DNA of 64,000 nucleotides from Maribacter ulvicola (GCF_900155985.1 NZ_FTMA01000002.1:62001-126000), one strand, 5' to 3'; positions 26,913-36,333 are shown, counted from the stretch's first letter. Translations and numbers: made by a program. Notes: generated by a model from the letters alone, not told the origin.

Positions 26913-27017
26913 TTTGTATAAAATGTGGTTTGCCCTATTTTTTTGTGACCATTCAAGAAAACTGGTGTCATAATAAATGAGCACATTTAAATAACAACCT
27001 AAACAAACAAATTACAA

Positions 27018-27827
27018 ATGGAAAATGCACAAGTATGGATTGACAAAGGAATTGAATTAGCAATGGAGTTTGGTCCCAAAATTATTTTAGCACTTTTAAT
27101 CTACATAATTGGTTCTTGGATTATTAAGAAAATAATTGGAGTTGTAAATAAGGGAATGACCAAACAACGGTATGATGAATCGTTAAGAAAGTTTTTGCTA
27201 AATCTGGCAAAATGGGTTCTGACCGTATTTTTAATTATCACGGTTATTTCTACATTAGGAGTTGAAACTACAAGTTTTGCAGCGGTTATTGCAGCAGCAG
27301 GCTTGGCAATAGGTCTTGCATTGCAAGGCTCACTTTCAAATTTTGCAGGAGGTGTTTTACTGATCATCTTTAAACCTTATAAAATTGGAGATTTAATTGA
27401 AGCACAAGGTGTCCTTGGAAGTGTAAAGGAAATAGAAATATTTACCACGAAATTAGTAACACCAGAGAATAAGTTAGCGATAGTACCTAACGGAGCTATG
27501 GCAAACGGCAACATAGTAAACTATACTGCCGAAGGAAAAATTAGAGTTGATACTACAGTTGGTGTAGATTATGGGTCTGATCTTCAAAAAACAAAAGAAG
27601 TATTATTGGCAATGTTAGTGGCTAACCCAAAAGTATTACAGAATCCTGCTCCATCTGTTAACGTTTCTGAATTGGCAGATAGTTCGGTGAATTTAGCTGT
27701 ACGTCCTTTCTGTAAGCCAGAAGATTACTGGGATGTGTACTTTGCTACTATTGAAGGAACTAAGAAAGCGTTGGATAGCGCATGTATTGAAATTCCTTAC
27801 CCACACGAAGTGCAAATTAATAAATAA
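27018..27827 (+). CDS. Small-conductance mechanosensitive channel, MscS family (copy 1)
   Basis: Releases solutes when membrane tension rises after osmotic downshock. The 269-residue protein has the minimal MscS plan: three membrane helices (about 15-38, 60-82 and 85-115), the glycine/alanine-rich pore helix AAAGLAIGLALQGSLSNFAGGVLL (about 92-115) and the cytoplasmic beta domain with VPNGAMANGNIVNY. Length is near that of E. coli MscS (286). It is monocistronic, ending at a strong terminator. A second MscS gene converges on it. Confidence 0.94.
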   Translation: MENAQVWIDKGIELAMEFGPKIILALLIYIIGSWIIKKIIGVVNKGMTKQRYDESLRKFLLNLAKWVLTVFLIITVISTLGVETTSFAAVIAAAGLAIGLALQGSLSNFAGGVLLIIFKPYKIGDLIEAQGVLGSVKEIEIFTTKLVTPENKLAIVPNGAMANGNIVNYTAEGKIRVDTTVGVDYGSDLQKTKEVLLAMLVANPKVLQNPAPSVNVSELADSSVNLAVRPFCKPEDYWDVYFATIEGTKKALDSACIEIPYPHEVQINK

Positions 27828-27847
27828 ATTAGTCTAGTTAGTTGATT

Positions 27848-27880
27848 AAAAGCCCGTTGAATTTGCTCAACGGGCTTTTT
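27848..27880. terminator. Strong intrinsic terminator between convergent mscS genes
   Basis: AAAAGCCCGTTGA (27848-27860) pairs with TCAACGGGCTTTTT (27867-27880), giving a GC-rich stem flanked by A- and T-runs. It can serve both strands. Confidence 0.92.
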
Positions 27881-27977
27881 AAATTTTACGTGATAATTAA
27901 GATTCTGTGCTTGTGCGGCATTTCTCTAAAATAAAGCCAAATCTTGCGTACGTATCTTAGATTAGTCCTGTGAAATG

Positions 27978-28859
27978 TTATTCTTTTATGAGCTGTAAAT
28001 TATTTTTTCCGAAATCCATTGTTCTAATTGGAAATGGAATATTGATATCACGTTCGTCAAAATGTTTCTTAATGATTTTTATAGCTTTATGTCTTGCGGC
28101 ATGTTCTTGTTTCACATTGACGCAATCTGTCCAAAAGCGAACCATAAAGTTTATGGAGCTATCTCCAAATTCGGTAAAAAAGAATTCAACATCTTCGTGA
28201 TCGTTCTGCTTAAAATTATCAGTAATGATTTTTATTGTTAAGTCTTCTACCATTTGTAGGTCACTTTCATAACCTACACCACAGTTTACAAAAATTCTAT
28301 TTCTATCATTCATGGAGTAATTGGTGAAAGACCCATCTATAAATTTTGAGTTGGGTATGACCACCACATTATTGTCTGGTTTTTTTATAATAATGTTTCG
28401 TAGACTTATTTCGGTAACAAAGCCAGAAACACCATCAGCAGTGATAAAATCATTGATTTTAAGCTGTGGCATGAAAGAAAGTATAAGCCCGCCAAAGGTA
28501 TTGCTTAAGGTTCCTTGCAACGCCAAACCAATTGCTAGCCCCACAACACCTGCACCTGCTAGTATACTAGTTAATACTCTATCTAGGTCAAGTACGCCTA
28601 AGGCAATAAAGAATCCGATCAAAATAATAGCTACAAATACAACTTTTGCAATTATTTCTTGAATAGAGACTTGGGATATTTTTCTTAGAATGGTTTTTTT
28701 AAGAATTTTACGTATACCTCTTGCCAGAAAATAAAACAAGAACATGACCAAAATCGCCATAGCGAAATTTGGTAATTTTAAGATGATAGATTCTAACCAA
28801 CCATCTAATTTATCCCATAGATTACTTACAGATTCTTCAACTGAGAAATTTGTTTGCAT
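27978..28859 (-). CDS. Small-conductance mechanosensitive channel, MscS family (copy 2)
   Basis: Second MscS-type channel, 293 residues. The pore helix AGAGVVGLAIGLALQGTLSNTFGGLIL and the beta-domain motif VVIPNSKFIDGSFTNYS are kept, but the N-terminus is longer than in copy 1 and the sequences are clearly diverged, so this is an old paralogue rather than a recent duplicate. Having two differently gated MscS proteins is common. It converges on copy 1. Confidence 0.93.
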   Translation of the reverse strand: MQTNFSVEESVSNLWDKLDGWLESIILKLPNFAMAILVMFLFYFLARGIRKILKKTILRKISQVSIQEIIAKVVFVAIILIGFFIALGVLDLDRVLTSILAGAGVVGLAIGLALQGTLSNTFGGLILSFMPQLKINDFITADGVSGFVTEISLRNIIIKKPDNNVVVIPNSKFIDGSFTNYSMNDRNRIFVNCGVGYESDLQMVEDLTIKIITDNFKQNDHEDVEFFFTEFGDSSINFMVRFWTDCVNVKQEHAARHKAIKIIKKHFDERDINIPFPIRTMDFGKNNLQLIKE

Positions 28860-28916
28860 ACAATTTTAGTTTTGTGTTCATGGTAATATATATGATGAGA
28901 AGCACAATCTAAAATG

Positions 28917-28941
28917 CATATCGCCCAAAACGGGCGATATG
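28917..28941 (-). terminator. Hairpin downstream of purB
   Basis: CATATCGCCC (28917-28926) and GGGCGATATG (28932-28941) are a perfect 10-bp inverted repeat with a 5-base loop, 44 bases past the purB stop. On the minus strand only a short broken T-stretch follows, so it may be a terminator or a 3'-end stabiliser. Confidence 0.6.
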
Positions 28942-28984
28942 GAGTATATGAACTAAATAAAAGTTTTTATGCATTAAAACTGGA

Positions 28985-30328
28985 TTAAATACCAGTGTAA
29001 TTACTAGGCGAAATTTGTTTTAATTCTTTTTTAATCTCGTTAGAAACTTCTAATGTATCTATAAAGTTAGCAATAGAGTTCTGGTTAATTTTTTCATTAG
29101 TACGTGTAAGTCCTTTTAAGGCTTCATAAGGGTTTGGGTAACTTTCACGTCTTAATATGGTTTGAATAGCCTCTGCCACAACCGCCCAGTTATTCTCTAG
29201 GTCTTGTTCAAATTTCTCTTTGTTTAAAAGTAATTTGTTCAATCCTTTTAAAGTAGATTGAAAAGCTATAATAGTATGTGCAAAAGGTACACCAACATTT
29301 CTAAGAACTGTACTATCGGTTAAATCTCTTTGTAGTCTAGAAACCGGAAGTTTAGCTGCCAAGTGCTCAAAAATAGCATTTGCAATTCCAAGGTTACCTT
29401 CAGAGTTTTCAAAATCTATAGGGTTTACTTTGTGTGGCATAGCTGATGAACCAACTTCGCCAGCTTTAATTTTTTGCTTAAAGTAATCCATGGAAACATA
29501 GGTCCAAAAGTCGCGGTCAAGATCTAAAATGATCGTGTTTATACGTTTTAGGCCGTCAAATAAAGCGGCTAAATGATCGTAGTGTTCAATTTGAGTAGTG
29601 GGGAATGAGTGTTGAAGCCCTAATTTCTCTTGAACAAAGTTTTGACCAAAGGCTTTCCAGTCTATAGTAGGGTATGCAACCAAGTGCGCATTGAAATTAC
29701 CGGTAGCTCCACCAAATTTAGATGCACTAGGTATATCGTTCAATAGATTAAATTGTTCTTTTAAACGGGTTACAAAAACCATGATTTCTTTTCCCAATCG
29801 GGTAGGAGAGGCAGGTTGACCATGTGTTCTTGCAAGCATTGGTATAGTTGACCATTCTAAAGCGAGAACATCTAATTTTTCTAATAATTCAAAATACTGA
29901 GGAACATACACATCATTCATAGCTTCTTTGATAGAAAGCGGAACAGCGGTGTTGTTAATGTCCTGGGAAGTTAATCCAAAATGAATAAACTCTTTATATG
30001 CAGAAATACCCAAGGAGTCAAAGGCCTTTTTTATGAAGTACTCAACTGCCTTAACGTCATGATTTGTGGTTTTTTCTATTTCTTTGATCTCTTGTGCATC
30101 GGCAGTAGAAAAATCCGTATAAATTTTTCTTAGGGAATCAAACTTTGAGGTGTCAAAAGAAGAAAGTTGAGGCAGTGGTATTTCGCAAAGCGCAATAAAG
30201 TACTCTATTTCTACTCTTACTCTATATTTTATTAAGGCTTCTTCGGAAAAATAAGCAGATAACGATTTTGATTTAGAGCTATAACGACCATCAATAGGTG
30301 ATATGGCATTTAGTGCATTAAGAGACAT
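28985..30328 (-). CDS. purB: Adenylosuccinate lyase
   Basis: Catalyses two fumarate-releasing steps of purine synthesis, SAICAR to AICAR and adenylosuccinate to AMP. It has 447 residues from the ATG at 30328; the TTG two codons earlier is less likely. The fumarase/aspartase signature GSSAMPHKVNPIDFEN lies near residue 294, TSQDINNTA near 122 and the catalytic-His segment ARTHGQPASPTRLG near 170. A perfect -7 box lies 26 bases upstream. Length and motifs match the E. coli-type enzyme. Confidence 0.97.
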   Translation of the reverse strand: MSLNALNAISPIDGRYSSKSKSLSAYFSEEALIKYRVRVEIEYFIALCEIPLPQLSSFDTSKFDSLRKIYTDFSTADAQEIKEIEKTTNHDVKAVEYFIKKAFDSLGISAYKEFIHFGLTSQDINNTAVPLSIKEAMNDVYVPQYFELLEKLDVLALEWSTIPMLARTHGQPASPTRLGKEIMVFVTRLKEQFNLLNDIPSASKFGGATGNFNAHLVAYPTIDWKAFGQNFVQEKLGLQHSFPTTQIEHYDHLAALFDGLKRINTIILDLDRDFWTYVSMDYFKQKIKAGEVGSSAMPHKVNPIDFENSEGNLGIANAIFEHLAAKLPVSRLQRDLTDSTVLRNVGVPFAHTIIAFQSTLKGLNKLLLNKEKFEQDLENNWAVVAEAIQTILRRESYPNPYEALKGLTRTNEKINQNSIANFIDTLEVSNEIKKELKQISPSNYTGI

Positions 30329-30353
30329 AGTCAACAGTTAAATTAGTAAGGGG

Positions 30354-30361
30354 CAAATATA
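30354..30361 (-). promoter_or_regulatory. Candidate -7 promoter box for purB
   Basis: On the minus strand TATATTTG is a perfect TAnnTTTG match, 26 bases before the ATG. No clear -33 TTG at the usual distance was seen. Confidence 0.5.
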
Positions 30362-30458
30362 CCTAAACGCGCCAAAGTTTAAAACCTAAAAAGCTTTAAG
30401 TTGTAGTCAAAAATAGCATTTAGTGAATAAGGATATAGGGTTTTAAATAATTTGAGGC

Positions 30459-31013
30459 TTATTTCTCTAAAGCCTTTAATGTTATTCTAGCACGCGCCTT
30501 ATATGCAGAACTTCCGTTGTCATAATTTTGTTTAAGAATTAGGCCAAGTTCCGGATGAATCCATTTTATTTGTTTTCCTATCAATAGTAGTGTGGTCATT
30601 GCATATGCTTTAGGGGCAACTTTATGTTCACCAATTAGCCAATCAAAAGCAGCTTCTGTAATGATGTTTAGTTGATTGTCAGATAATCTTTTTTTTGAAT
30701 TTTTAGAGAATTCGTTTAATGCTAAGAGTTGACAAATTTTTGCAGCCGGGCGAATAGATGATTCTAGTGTAATATGCTTTAAGGTTTTTAGAAATGGGTG
30801 AATATTAAAATAAATAAACTGTAAATCTCTTTTTGCAACATTTTCCAATACCCAGGCTGCTTTACATGAAACCGGGTCTTTATCTTCTTTTATTATCTCA
30901 ACAAGTTTAGGAACCAGCTCCGGAGATTCTTCAATTTTTGATGCCATTTTATTTCGGTTTTCTCTAGCAGCGCTTACATAATTCAGAGCTTCGTTAAGTT
31001 CTTCCTTTGTCAT
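30459..31013 (-). CDS. HEAT-like helical repeat protein of unknown function
   Basis: A 184-residue, all-helical soluble protein. Segments such as LVPKLVEIIKEDKDPVSCKAAWVLENVAKRD and the later KAYAMTTLLLIG helix pair look like degenerate HEAT/ARM repeats, suggesting a protein-binding scaffold. There is no signal peptide and no catalytic motif. I recall homologues next to purB in other Flavobacteriia, sometimes wrongly labelled adenylosuccinate lyase. The gap to purB is about 130 bp on the same strand. Confidence 0.7.
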   Translation of the reverse strand: MTKEELNEALNYVSAARENRNKMASKIEESPELVPKLVEIIKEDKDPVSCKAAWVLENVAKRDLQFIYFNIHPFLKTLKHITLESSIRPAAKICQLLALNEFSKNSKKRLSDNQLNIITEAAFDWLIGEHKVAPKAYAMTTLLLIGKQIKWIHPELGLILKQNYDNGSSAYKARARITLKALEK

Positions 31014-31046
31014 AAAATTGTATCTTTATTTTTTATTTCCCCAAAT

Positions 31047-31520
31047 ATGAAATTACTAAAAAAAATTAGCCTAGGTATAGTCATTATATTCATAACCCTG
31101 CAATTTTTCAGTCCTACAAAAAATATAGCCGCTGGTAACCATACAGAGGCTTTTATAGACCAAACCAATCCTACTCCAGAACTTAAGCGTTTATTTGAGT
31201 CCTCTTGTTATGATTGCCATAGTAATCATACAGATTACCCTTGGTATAATAATATAGCGCCTATTTCATTTTGGCTTGCAGATCATGTTAAAGAGGGTAA
31301 GGAGCATTTAAATTTTTCTGATTGGGCTAATTATTCTTTGGATAAAAAGGATAATCTATTAAAAGAGATAGAAGAAGAGGTGGTTAATGGTAATATGCCA
31401 TTATCCCAATACACTATTTTTCATAATGGCACGGCTATTTCTGCCAATGAAGTGAATAAATTGGTAGAATGGGTAAGGCAGACTAGAATTATTTATCAAT
31501 TAGGGAAGCAACCAAATTAG
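31047..31520 (+). CDS. Haem-binding domain protein (c-type CxxCH)
   Basis: A 157-residue protein with an N-terminal membrane anchor or signal (about 5-22) and a Haem_bd-type domain. The c-type haem motif CYDCH lies near residue 53, followed by HTDYPWYNNIAPISFWLADHV and HLNFSDW, characteristic of this family. It should sit in the periplasm and carry one covalently bound haem, probably for electron transfer or sensing. It ends inside the 3' end of the convergent sirtuin gene (32-bp overlap). Confidence 0.85.
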   Translation: MKLLKKISLGIVIIFITLQFFSPTKNIAAGNHTEAFIDQTNPTPELKRLFESSCYDCHSNHTDYPWYNNIAPISFWLADHVKEGKEHLNFSDWANYSLDKKDNLLKEIEEEVVNGNMPLSQYTIFHNGTAISANEVNKLVEWVRQTRIIYQLGKQPN

Positions 31521-32175
31521 GGGTTCCTTCCACTGCAGTTTTGGCTATAATGGTTACATTTCTTTTATGAGATTTTGAGATGGCAGGTTTTGGATCGATG
31601 AAATAAATTGGCGTTGCAAGGTCGACAAAATCAATTAAACTTGCTGCAGGGTACACTTGCATAGAAGTACCTATAATAATCAAATAATCTGCTTTTTCAG
31701 TAATTGCAATCGCTTTTTCCAAAAGAGGTACAGCTTCACCAAACCAAACAATGTGCGGTCTTAATTGAAATCCATTTTTACAGGTGTTACCCAATAAAAT
31801 ATCATTCTTGCACTCAAAGATTTCATCAGTAGAATTAGTACTTCTAGATTTAAGTAATTCACCATGTAAATGAAGTACATTGGAACTGCCTGCACGCTCA
31901 TGGAGATCATCTACATTTTGGGTAATTATATGAACATTGAAACTTGCTTCTAAATGGACCAAGGCGTTGTGGGCAACATTGGGCTCAACAGTTAATAATT
32001 GTCTTCTTCTTTGATTGTAAAATTCTAAAACTAATTCTGGATCGTTTTCAAATCCTTCAGGTGTGGCCACTTCCATAACATCATGACCTTCCCATAACCC
32101 ATTGGCATCTCTAAATGTTTTTAGACCACTCTCTGCTGAAATTCCGGCTCCCGTTAAAACGACAATATTTTTCAT
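31489..32175 (-). CDS. cobB: Sirtuin, NAD-dependent protein deacylase
   Basis: Removes acyl groups from lysines using NAD+. The 228-residue protein has the sirtuin NAD motif VLTGAGISAESGLKTFRDANGLW (5-27), TQNVDDLHERAG near 96, catalytic-His segment LHLHGEL and RPHIVWFGE. The region that usually holds four zinc cysteines has only two single Cys (FECKND and NTCKNG), so a classical Cys4 zinc site cannot form. The Tyr/Arg pair that favours succinyl or malonyl lysine is also not seen after GLWEGHDV. It is divergent from the TrmH-family gene. Confidence 0.92.
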   Translation of the reverse strand: MKNIVVLTGAGISAESGLKTFRDANGLWEGHDVMEVATPEGFENDPELVLEFYNQRRRQLLTVEPNVAHNALVHLEASFNVHIITQNVDDLHERAGSSNVLHLHGELLKSRSTNSTDEIFECKNDILLGNTCKNGFQLRPHIVWFGEAVPLLEKAIAITEKADYLIIIGTSMQVYPAASLIDFVDLATPIYFIDPKPAISKSHKRNVTIIAKTAVEGTPNLVASLIDK

Positions 32176-32222
32176 AAAAAAATTAAATATGTATAAAAAT
32201 ATACTTTTCTTATCTTGGGGGC

Positions 32223-32879
32223 ATGATTGATTTGAAGCTTTTGAGCTATTTAGAAGAATTTATTTCAGAAAACAGAAAGCAGCGTTTTATAGATATATTG
32301 GAACAACGTACAAATTTTTTAACGGTTGCGGTTGAAGATGTATTTCAAATGCACAACACTAGCGCGGTTGTAAGAAGTTGTGAATCTTTTGGTGTGCAAA
32401 CTGCTCATTTAATAGAGGATAGAAACGGTCAACATTTAGATGCGGAAATTGCCATGGGAGCTCAGAAATGGGTAGATATAAAAAGATATCAAAATTCAAA
32501 ACAGGTAATAGATTCGTTACGAGAAAAAGGATATAAAATTGTGGCTACTAGTCCGCATGCAGATAGTTCACTATTACAAGATTTTAAAATAGAAGGTAAA
32601 ACAGCTGTATTTTTTGGTACAGAGAAAACCGGTTTGAGCGATTATGTATTAGAAAATGCAGATGCCTATTTAAAAATACCCATGGTAGGTTTTACCGAAA
32701 GTCTTAATATATCTGTTTCCGCTGCTATTATTTTGCAACATTTAACGACACAATTAAAAGCTACAGATGTGGCGTGGGAATTAACAGAAGAAGAGATCTT
32801 GGAAAAGCGGTTAGATTGGACAAAAAAATCCATTAAAAGTATAGATGATATTTTACAACGGTATACTACTGTTAACTGA
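32223..32879 (+). CDS. trmH: SpoU/TrmH family RNA 2'-O-methyltransferase
   Basis: A knotted (SPOUT) methyltransferase that methylates a ribose in tRNA, probably guanosine 18. The 218-residue protein has the three SpoU motifs: VEDVFQMHNTSAVVRSCESFG (about 38-58), FFGTEKTGLSDYVLENAD (about 127-144) and IPMVGFTESLNISVSAAIIL (about 149-168). The C-terminal extension after the knot fits TrmH. The exact target is inferred from length and overall similarity. A -7-like TATCTTGG ends 4 bases before the ATG. Confidence 0.88.
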   Translation: MIDLKLLSYLEEFISENRKQRFIDILEQRTNFLTVAVEDVFQMHNTSAVVRSCESFGVQTAHLIEDRNGQHLDAEIAMGAQKWVDIKRYQNSKQVIDSLREKGYKIVATSPHADSSLLQDFKIEGKTAVFFGTEKTGLSDYVLENADAYLKIPMVGFTESLNISVSAAIILQHLTTQLKATDVAWELTEEEILEKRLDWTKKSIKSIDDILQRYTTVN

Positions 32880-32919
32880 AAAATAGCTAACTTGTTAATC
32901 AACAAATATTTAACAAAAT

Positions 32920-33447
32920 ATGTATACGGTATTAATAATTTTCGGAGTAATTGTAATCTTGATTATTTTTCTAGGATTAATAGCGCCCAAAAGTTATCAA
33001 GTATCTAGAAGTATAGAATTGGATCATCCGCCAGAACAAGTGTGGGGTCATTTAAAGTTTTTAAAGAAACAGCAAGAGTGGTCACCATGGGCAAGAAAAG
33101 ATCCCAATATGAAGATTACTTTTACGGGGGTTGACGGTGAGATAGGGGCTATAAGTCACTGGAACGGTAATAAAGAAGTAGGTGAAGGGGAGCAAGAGAT
33201 TACCAGAATTATAGAAGGAGAGCGCATAGAGCAAGATTTGCGGTTTTTAAAGCCGTATAAGTCCCAGTCAGATTGCTACATGAATTTAGATGCTTTGGAT
33301 GGAAATAGGAGCAAGGTTACTTGGGGGTTCACTGGTAAGAATAAATTTCCCATGAGTATTATGATGCTGTTTATGTCAATGGATAAAATGGTGGGTAAAG
33401 ATTTTGAACAAGGATTGCAGAATCTTAAAGCTAATTTAAATAAATAG
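32920..33447 (+). CDS. SRPBCC/polyketide-cyclase-like membrane-anchored protein
   Basis: A 175-residue protein with an N-terminal membrane helix (about 3-22) and a START/SRPBCC hydrophobic-ligand-binding domain, seen in SRSIELDHPPEQVWGHL, EWSPWARKDPN and VTWGFTG. The ligand is unknown. It is followed after 2 bp by a VOC-family gene, and both may be cotranscribed with the trmH-like gene 40 bp upstream. Confidence 0.85.
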   Translation: MYTVLIIFGVIVILIIFLGLIAPKSYQVSRSIELDHPPEQVWGHLKFLKKQQEWSPWARKDPNMKITFTGVDGEIGAISHWNGNKEVGEGEQEITRIIEGERIEQDLRFLKPYKSQSDCYMNLDALDGNRSKVTWGFTGKNKFPMSIMMLFMSMDKMVGKDFEQGLQNLKANLNK

Positions 33448-33449
33448 AT

Positions 33450-33815
33450 ATGATAGCATGGTTTGAAATTCCTGTAGCAGATATGGAACGGGCTCAAAAG
33501 TTCTATAAGTCCATCTTAGATGTCTCTATTACGGTAAATAATTTTGGGGAATTTGTAATGGGGTTGTTCCCGGACAAACAAACTGTTGGTCAGGCAAATG
33601 GTGCTTTGGTACTACATGAGCAGTTTGTGCCTAGTTTAACTGATGGCTTTCTGGTGTATTTGGCTTGTGAAGATGCTGCAAAAGTACTGGATAAGGTTGA
33701 AAAAGCAGGCGGACAAATAATACAGCCTAAAACCGAAATAGGAGAAGGGCATGGATTCATGGGAATTTTAAAAGATACGGAAGGAAATAGAATAGCCGTA
33801 CATTCCAATTCTTAG
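33450..33815 (+). CDS. VOC (glyoxalase/bleomycin-resistance) family protein
   Basis: A 121-residue one-domain VOC protein. It begins with WFEIPVADMERAQKFYKSILDV, the usual first beta-alpha-beta unit, and ends with GFMGILKDTEGNRIAVHS, the usual last strand. Such proteins bind a metal through His/Glu at strand ends; here the N-terminal His is replaced (WFEI), so metal binding is doubtful. The substrate cannot be read. The start lies 2 bp past the SRPBCC stop codon. Confidence 0.88.
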   Translation: MIAWFEIPVADMERAQKFYKSILDVSITVNNFGEFVMGLFPDKQTVGQANGALVLHEQFVPSLTDGFLVYLACEDAAKVLDKVEKAGGQIIQPKTEIGEGHGFMGILKDTEGNRIAVHSNS

Positions 33816-33819
33816 TAAG

Positions 33820-35511
33820 TTATTTTTTTAGTTCCAATAGGACAATCTCGGCATCATTTTCTAAAATAACTGTAGAGTTTGCAACTGTAACTTCTGTGTT
33901 GGAGTAGCGGTCATACAACTTTGTGCCATCGCCAAAAATACCTTTTACTGATATTGTCTTTTTCCCTTTTGGAAGATTCAGTCCAATAACTACTTTATCT
34001 ACATAGTCATCTTTAGTGAAATATCTGCTAAAAACGTAGGGCGCTTTGGTAATTCTTTTATGTATACCGGCACCTATAGCTGGGTGGTCATTTCTGAATG
34101 TTCCTAGCTTCTGCCAATGGGCTAGCGTTTCCTTTGTTTTGGGCAAGCTGTCCAATTCTTCCCAATTCATAAAGGAGCGTAAGGTAGCATCGCCCTCCGT
34201 GCCTTCAATGGTTAAACTACGGGCAGTTTCATCACCATAATATATTTGTGATGCACCAGGGGTTAAAAGTAACACATTGGCAGCCCTTTTAGGATCAGTT
34301 CTAGTTTGGTCATAAGGTTGGCCATCGTCATGCGAAGTAAGGTAATTTAAAATACTCTTGTCTTTAAAGGTAGTGTGCAGTAGTTTGCTGTATTTGGAGA
34401 AAATAGTTTCATAGTCCTTTTTAGCATCGGTCTTTAGTTCAAAATTGATAAGACTTTTGAATCCGTTATCAAAGTAGTTTACTTTTTTGTCCCCTAGGTC
34501 AAATTCTTGTCCGCCAGAAATTCCATAATTATATACTTCACCTACCATATAAAAAGGATTATTATCCAAGACCTTGTCCTTATTTTTCTTTTTCCAAAGT
34601 TCAAATGCCAAAGAAGCTTCCTTGTATAATTCTGACCAGGAATTTTCATTAACATGTTTTACAGTGTCCACTCTAAAGCCATCTACTCCGTATTTGTTAA
34701 CATAGTCCGTAAGCCATTTTATAATATAAAAACGGGGAGCTCTGGGGTAACCTGTTCGGTCAAAAAACAATTCAAGCTCATCTAGCTCTTCGCTTAGTCT
34801 GCCTTCGGCTTTCCATTTGGCAAGTAAGGCATCGGGTAAGTTTACTGTAGCATCAGACTCCGTCAATATATCCGGTAGGTTTTCAACCAATGTGCATGCC
34901 GTAGTATTGTCATAAGTAGTGAATTCGCAAGTGGGAGAGGTACGTACCCATTCTTCTGGCCATACCGGGTCTTCTGCGGTAACAGGGCCAGTGTGGTTCA
35001 AAACAACATCCAACAAAATTCTAATTCCGTTTTCATGAGCTGTTTTTATGAGGATGTCTAAATCTTTATTAGTTCCAAAATTTGGGTCAAGGGCCGTCCA
35101 ATCTTTTGCCCAATAGCCATGATATCCATACGTATTTCCGGTACCCTCATCTGTAGCTCCATGAATTTGCTCCACTACAGGAGTAAACCAAATAGCATTT
35201 ACGCCAAGGTCATTGAAATAGCCCTCTTTAATCTTATCGGTAATCCCTTGAATATCTCCACCTAAAAAGCCTCTTAGTTTACCGGTTTCTTTATCACGGT
35301 TAAAATTTAGGTCATTATGGGTATTTCCGTTATTGAAACGATCGGTAAGCAGAAAATATACGGTAGCGGCTTCCCATTGAAAATTGGGATTTTTTTTAGG
35401 AACTTCTAGTGAATCTTCAACAGGATCAGAAGTCTCTAATTTTTCTTTGCTCTTGGGTTGGCAAGAAATCAATGCTATAAAGAATAGCCCAAATAAGAAT
35501 ACGTTTTTCAT
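33820..35511 (-). CDS. GH13 alpha-amylase-family lipoprotein
   Basis: Hydrolyses alpha-1,4-glucans or maltodextrins at the cell envelope. The 563-residue protein has a lipoprotein signal (ALISC) and a full GH13 barrel. The four conserved regions are readable: LLDVVLNHTG (region I), DGFRVDTVKH (nucleophile Asp, about 280), VGEVYNYG (acid/base Glu) and TSHDDGQPYD (transition-state Asp). A C-terminal beta domain follows. It is not inside a visible starch-utilisation locus: no SusC/SusD pair is adjacent. The gene upstream is a carboxypeptidase-regulatory-like protein. Confidence 0.92.
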   Translation of the reverse strand: MKNVFLFGLFFIALISCQPKSKEKLETSDPVEDSLEVPKKNPNFQWEAATVYFLLTDRFNNGNTHNDLNFNRDKETGKLRGFLGGDIQGITDKIKEGYFNDLGVNAIWFTPVVEQIHGATDEGTGNTYGYHGYWAKDWTALDPNFGTNKDLDILIKTAHENGIRILLDVVLNHTGPVTAEDPVWPEEWVRTSPTCEFTTYDNTTACTLVENLPDILTESDATVNLPDALLAKWKAEGRLSEELDELELFFDRTGYPRAPRFYIIKWLTDYVNKYGVDGFRVDTVKHVNENSWSELYKEASLAFELWKKKNKDKVLDNNPFYMVGEVYNYGISGGQEFDLGDKKVNYFDNGFKSLINFELKTDAKKDYETIFSKYSKLLHTTFKDKSILNYLTSHDDGQPYDQTRTDPKRAANVLLLTPGASQIYYGDETARSLTIEGTEGDATLRSFMNWEELDSLPKTKETLAHWQKLGTFRNDHPAIGAGIHKRITKAPYVFSRYFTKDDYVDKVVIGLNLPKGKKTISVKGIFGDGTKLYDRYSNTEVTVANSTVILENDAEIVLLELKK

Positions 35512-35562
35512 TTCCCGGTTATTTACAATAAAACTATAACAAGGATCTCACTTTAAAAAATA

Positions 35563-36333
35563 TTATTTCTTTCTATTGAGAACTTTGTACTCTTCATAAC
35601 AACTGCTTATGGCGTCCAATATCTGAAGGTCATTAGCCGTGGTGATAAATGATTTGGAATAATTACAATTGTTTAGGATATCTTGAATATCTACTTTTTC
35701 TAATTGCAAGAATTCAGTAAGTGTTTCCCTGTCAAATTTAGAAGCAAGTAGATTTCTAATTTCATCATCTTCTCTCATTTGCCTTAGTTTGCGCATTTGC
35801 GCAGGTTTCTTTCCAAAGAGGTTTCGTAATAGATCGGCCGGGTTGAGAATGGCGCCTAATACTTTAGTTACGGCACTTGGGTTTTTATTACCGCCTTCAT
35901 AACTTACGCCTAAGCCAGAAATGCTGTATTGGTAAGCGTTGTTGATAGGTAAATTCTTTACATCTATTTCTAAATAGCCAGTGAGCTGATAAGGTCTAAC
36001 AATGACTTCCTCTAACGCATATGCTAGTTCTGTCAACGCAATTTCGGTACCTTCAAATTTGAACATATCATTGGTTACCCTTATTTTTTGTGACTTAAAG
36101 CCTAAAAAGGAAAAATACAAGGTATCATTAACTGTTGCGGTAATGGAAAACTCGCCTTTCTCGTTGGTTATGGTCCCAAAAACTTGATTTAGGTTTACAA
36201 CGTGCACACTTTCTAGCGGTTCATCAGATTGTGCATTTATGACAACAGCTTTAAGGCGTTGACCATCTGTTGTTTCTTGAGAGAAACCAATAAATGAAAG
36301 TAAGATAAGTGTAAAGAATAAAAAGTTTTTCAT
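35563..36333 (-). CDS. Secreted protein with carboxypeptidase-like regulatory (CarbopepD_reg_2) domain
   Basis: From the ATG at 36333 it has 256 residues and a signal peptide ending near IGFSQ; the upstream in-frame start at 36369 would mask it. Residues about 25-105 form the beta-sandwich with AVVINAQSDEPLESVHVVNLNQ, GTITNEKGEFSI and FSFLGFKSQKI, the plug-extension domain often found before TonB receptors, here without a barrel. The remainder is helical and unrecognised. It may be an envelope scaffold. The amylase gene follows 51 bp downstream on the same strand. Confidence 0.82.
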   Translation of the reverse strand: MKNFLFFTLILLSFIGFSQETTDGQRLKAVVINAQSDEPLESVHVVNLNQVFGTITNEKGEFSITATVNDTLYFSFLGFKSQKIRVTNDMFKFEGTEIALTELAYALEEVIVRPYQLTGYLEIDVKNLPINNAYQYSISGLGVSYEGGNKNPSAVTKVLGAILNPADLLRNLFGKKPAQMRKLRQMREDDEIRNLLASKFDRETLTEFLQLEKVDIQDILNNCNYSKSFITTANDLQILDAISSCYEEYKVLNRKK

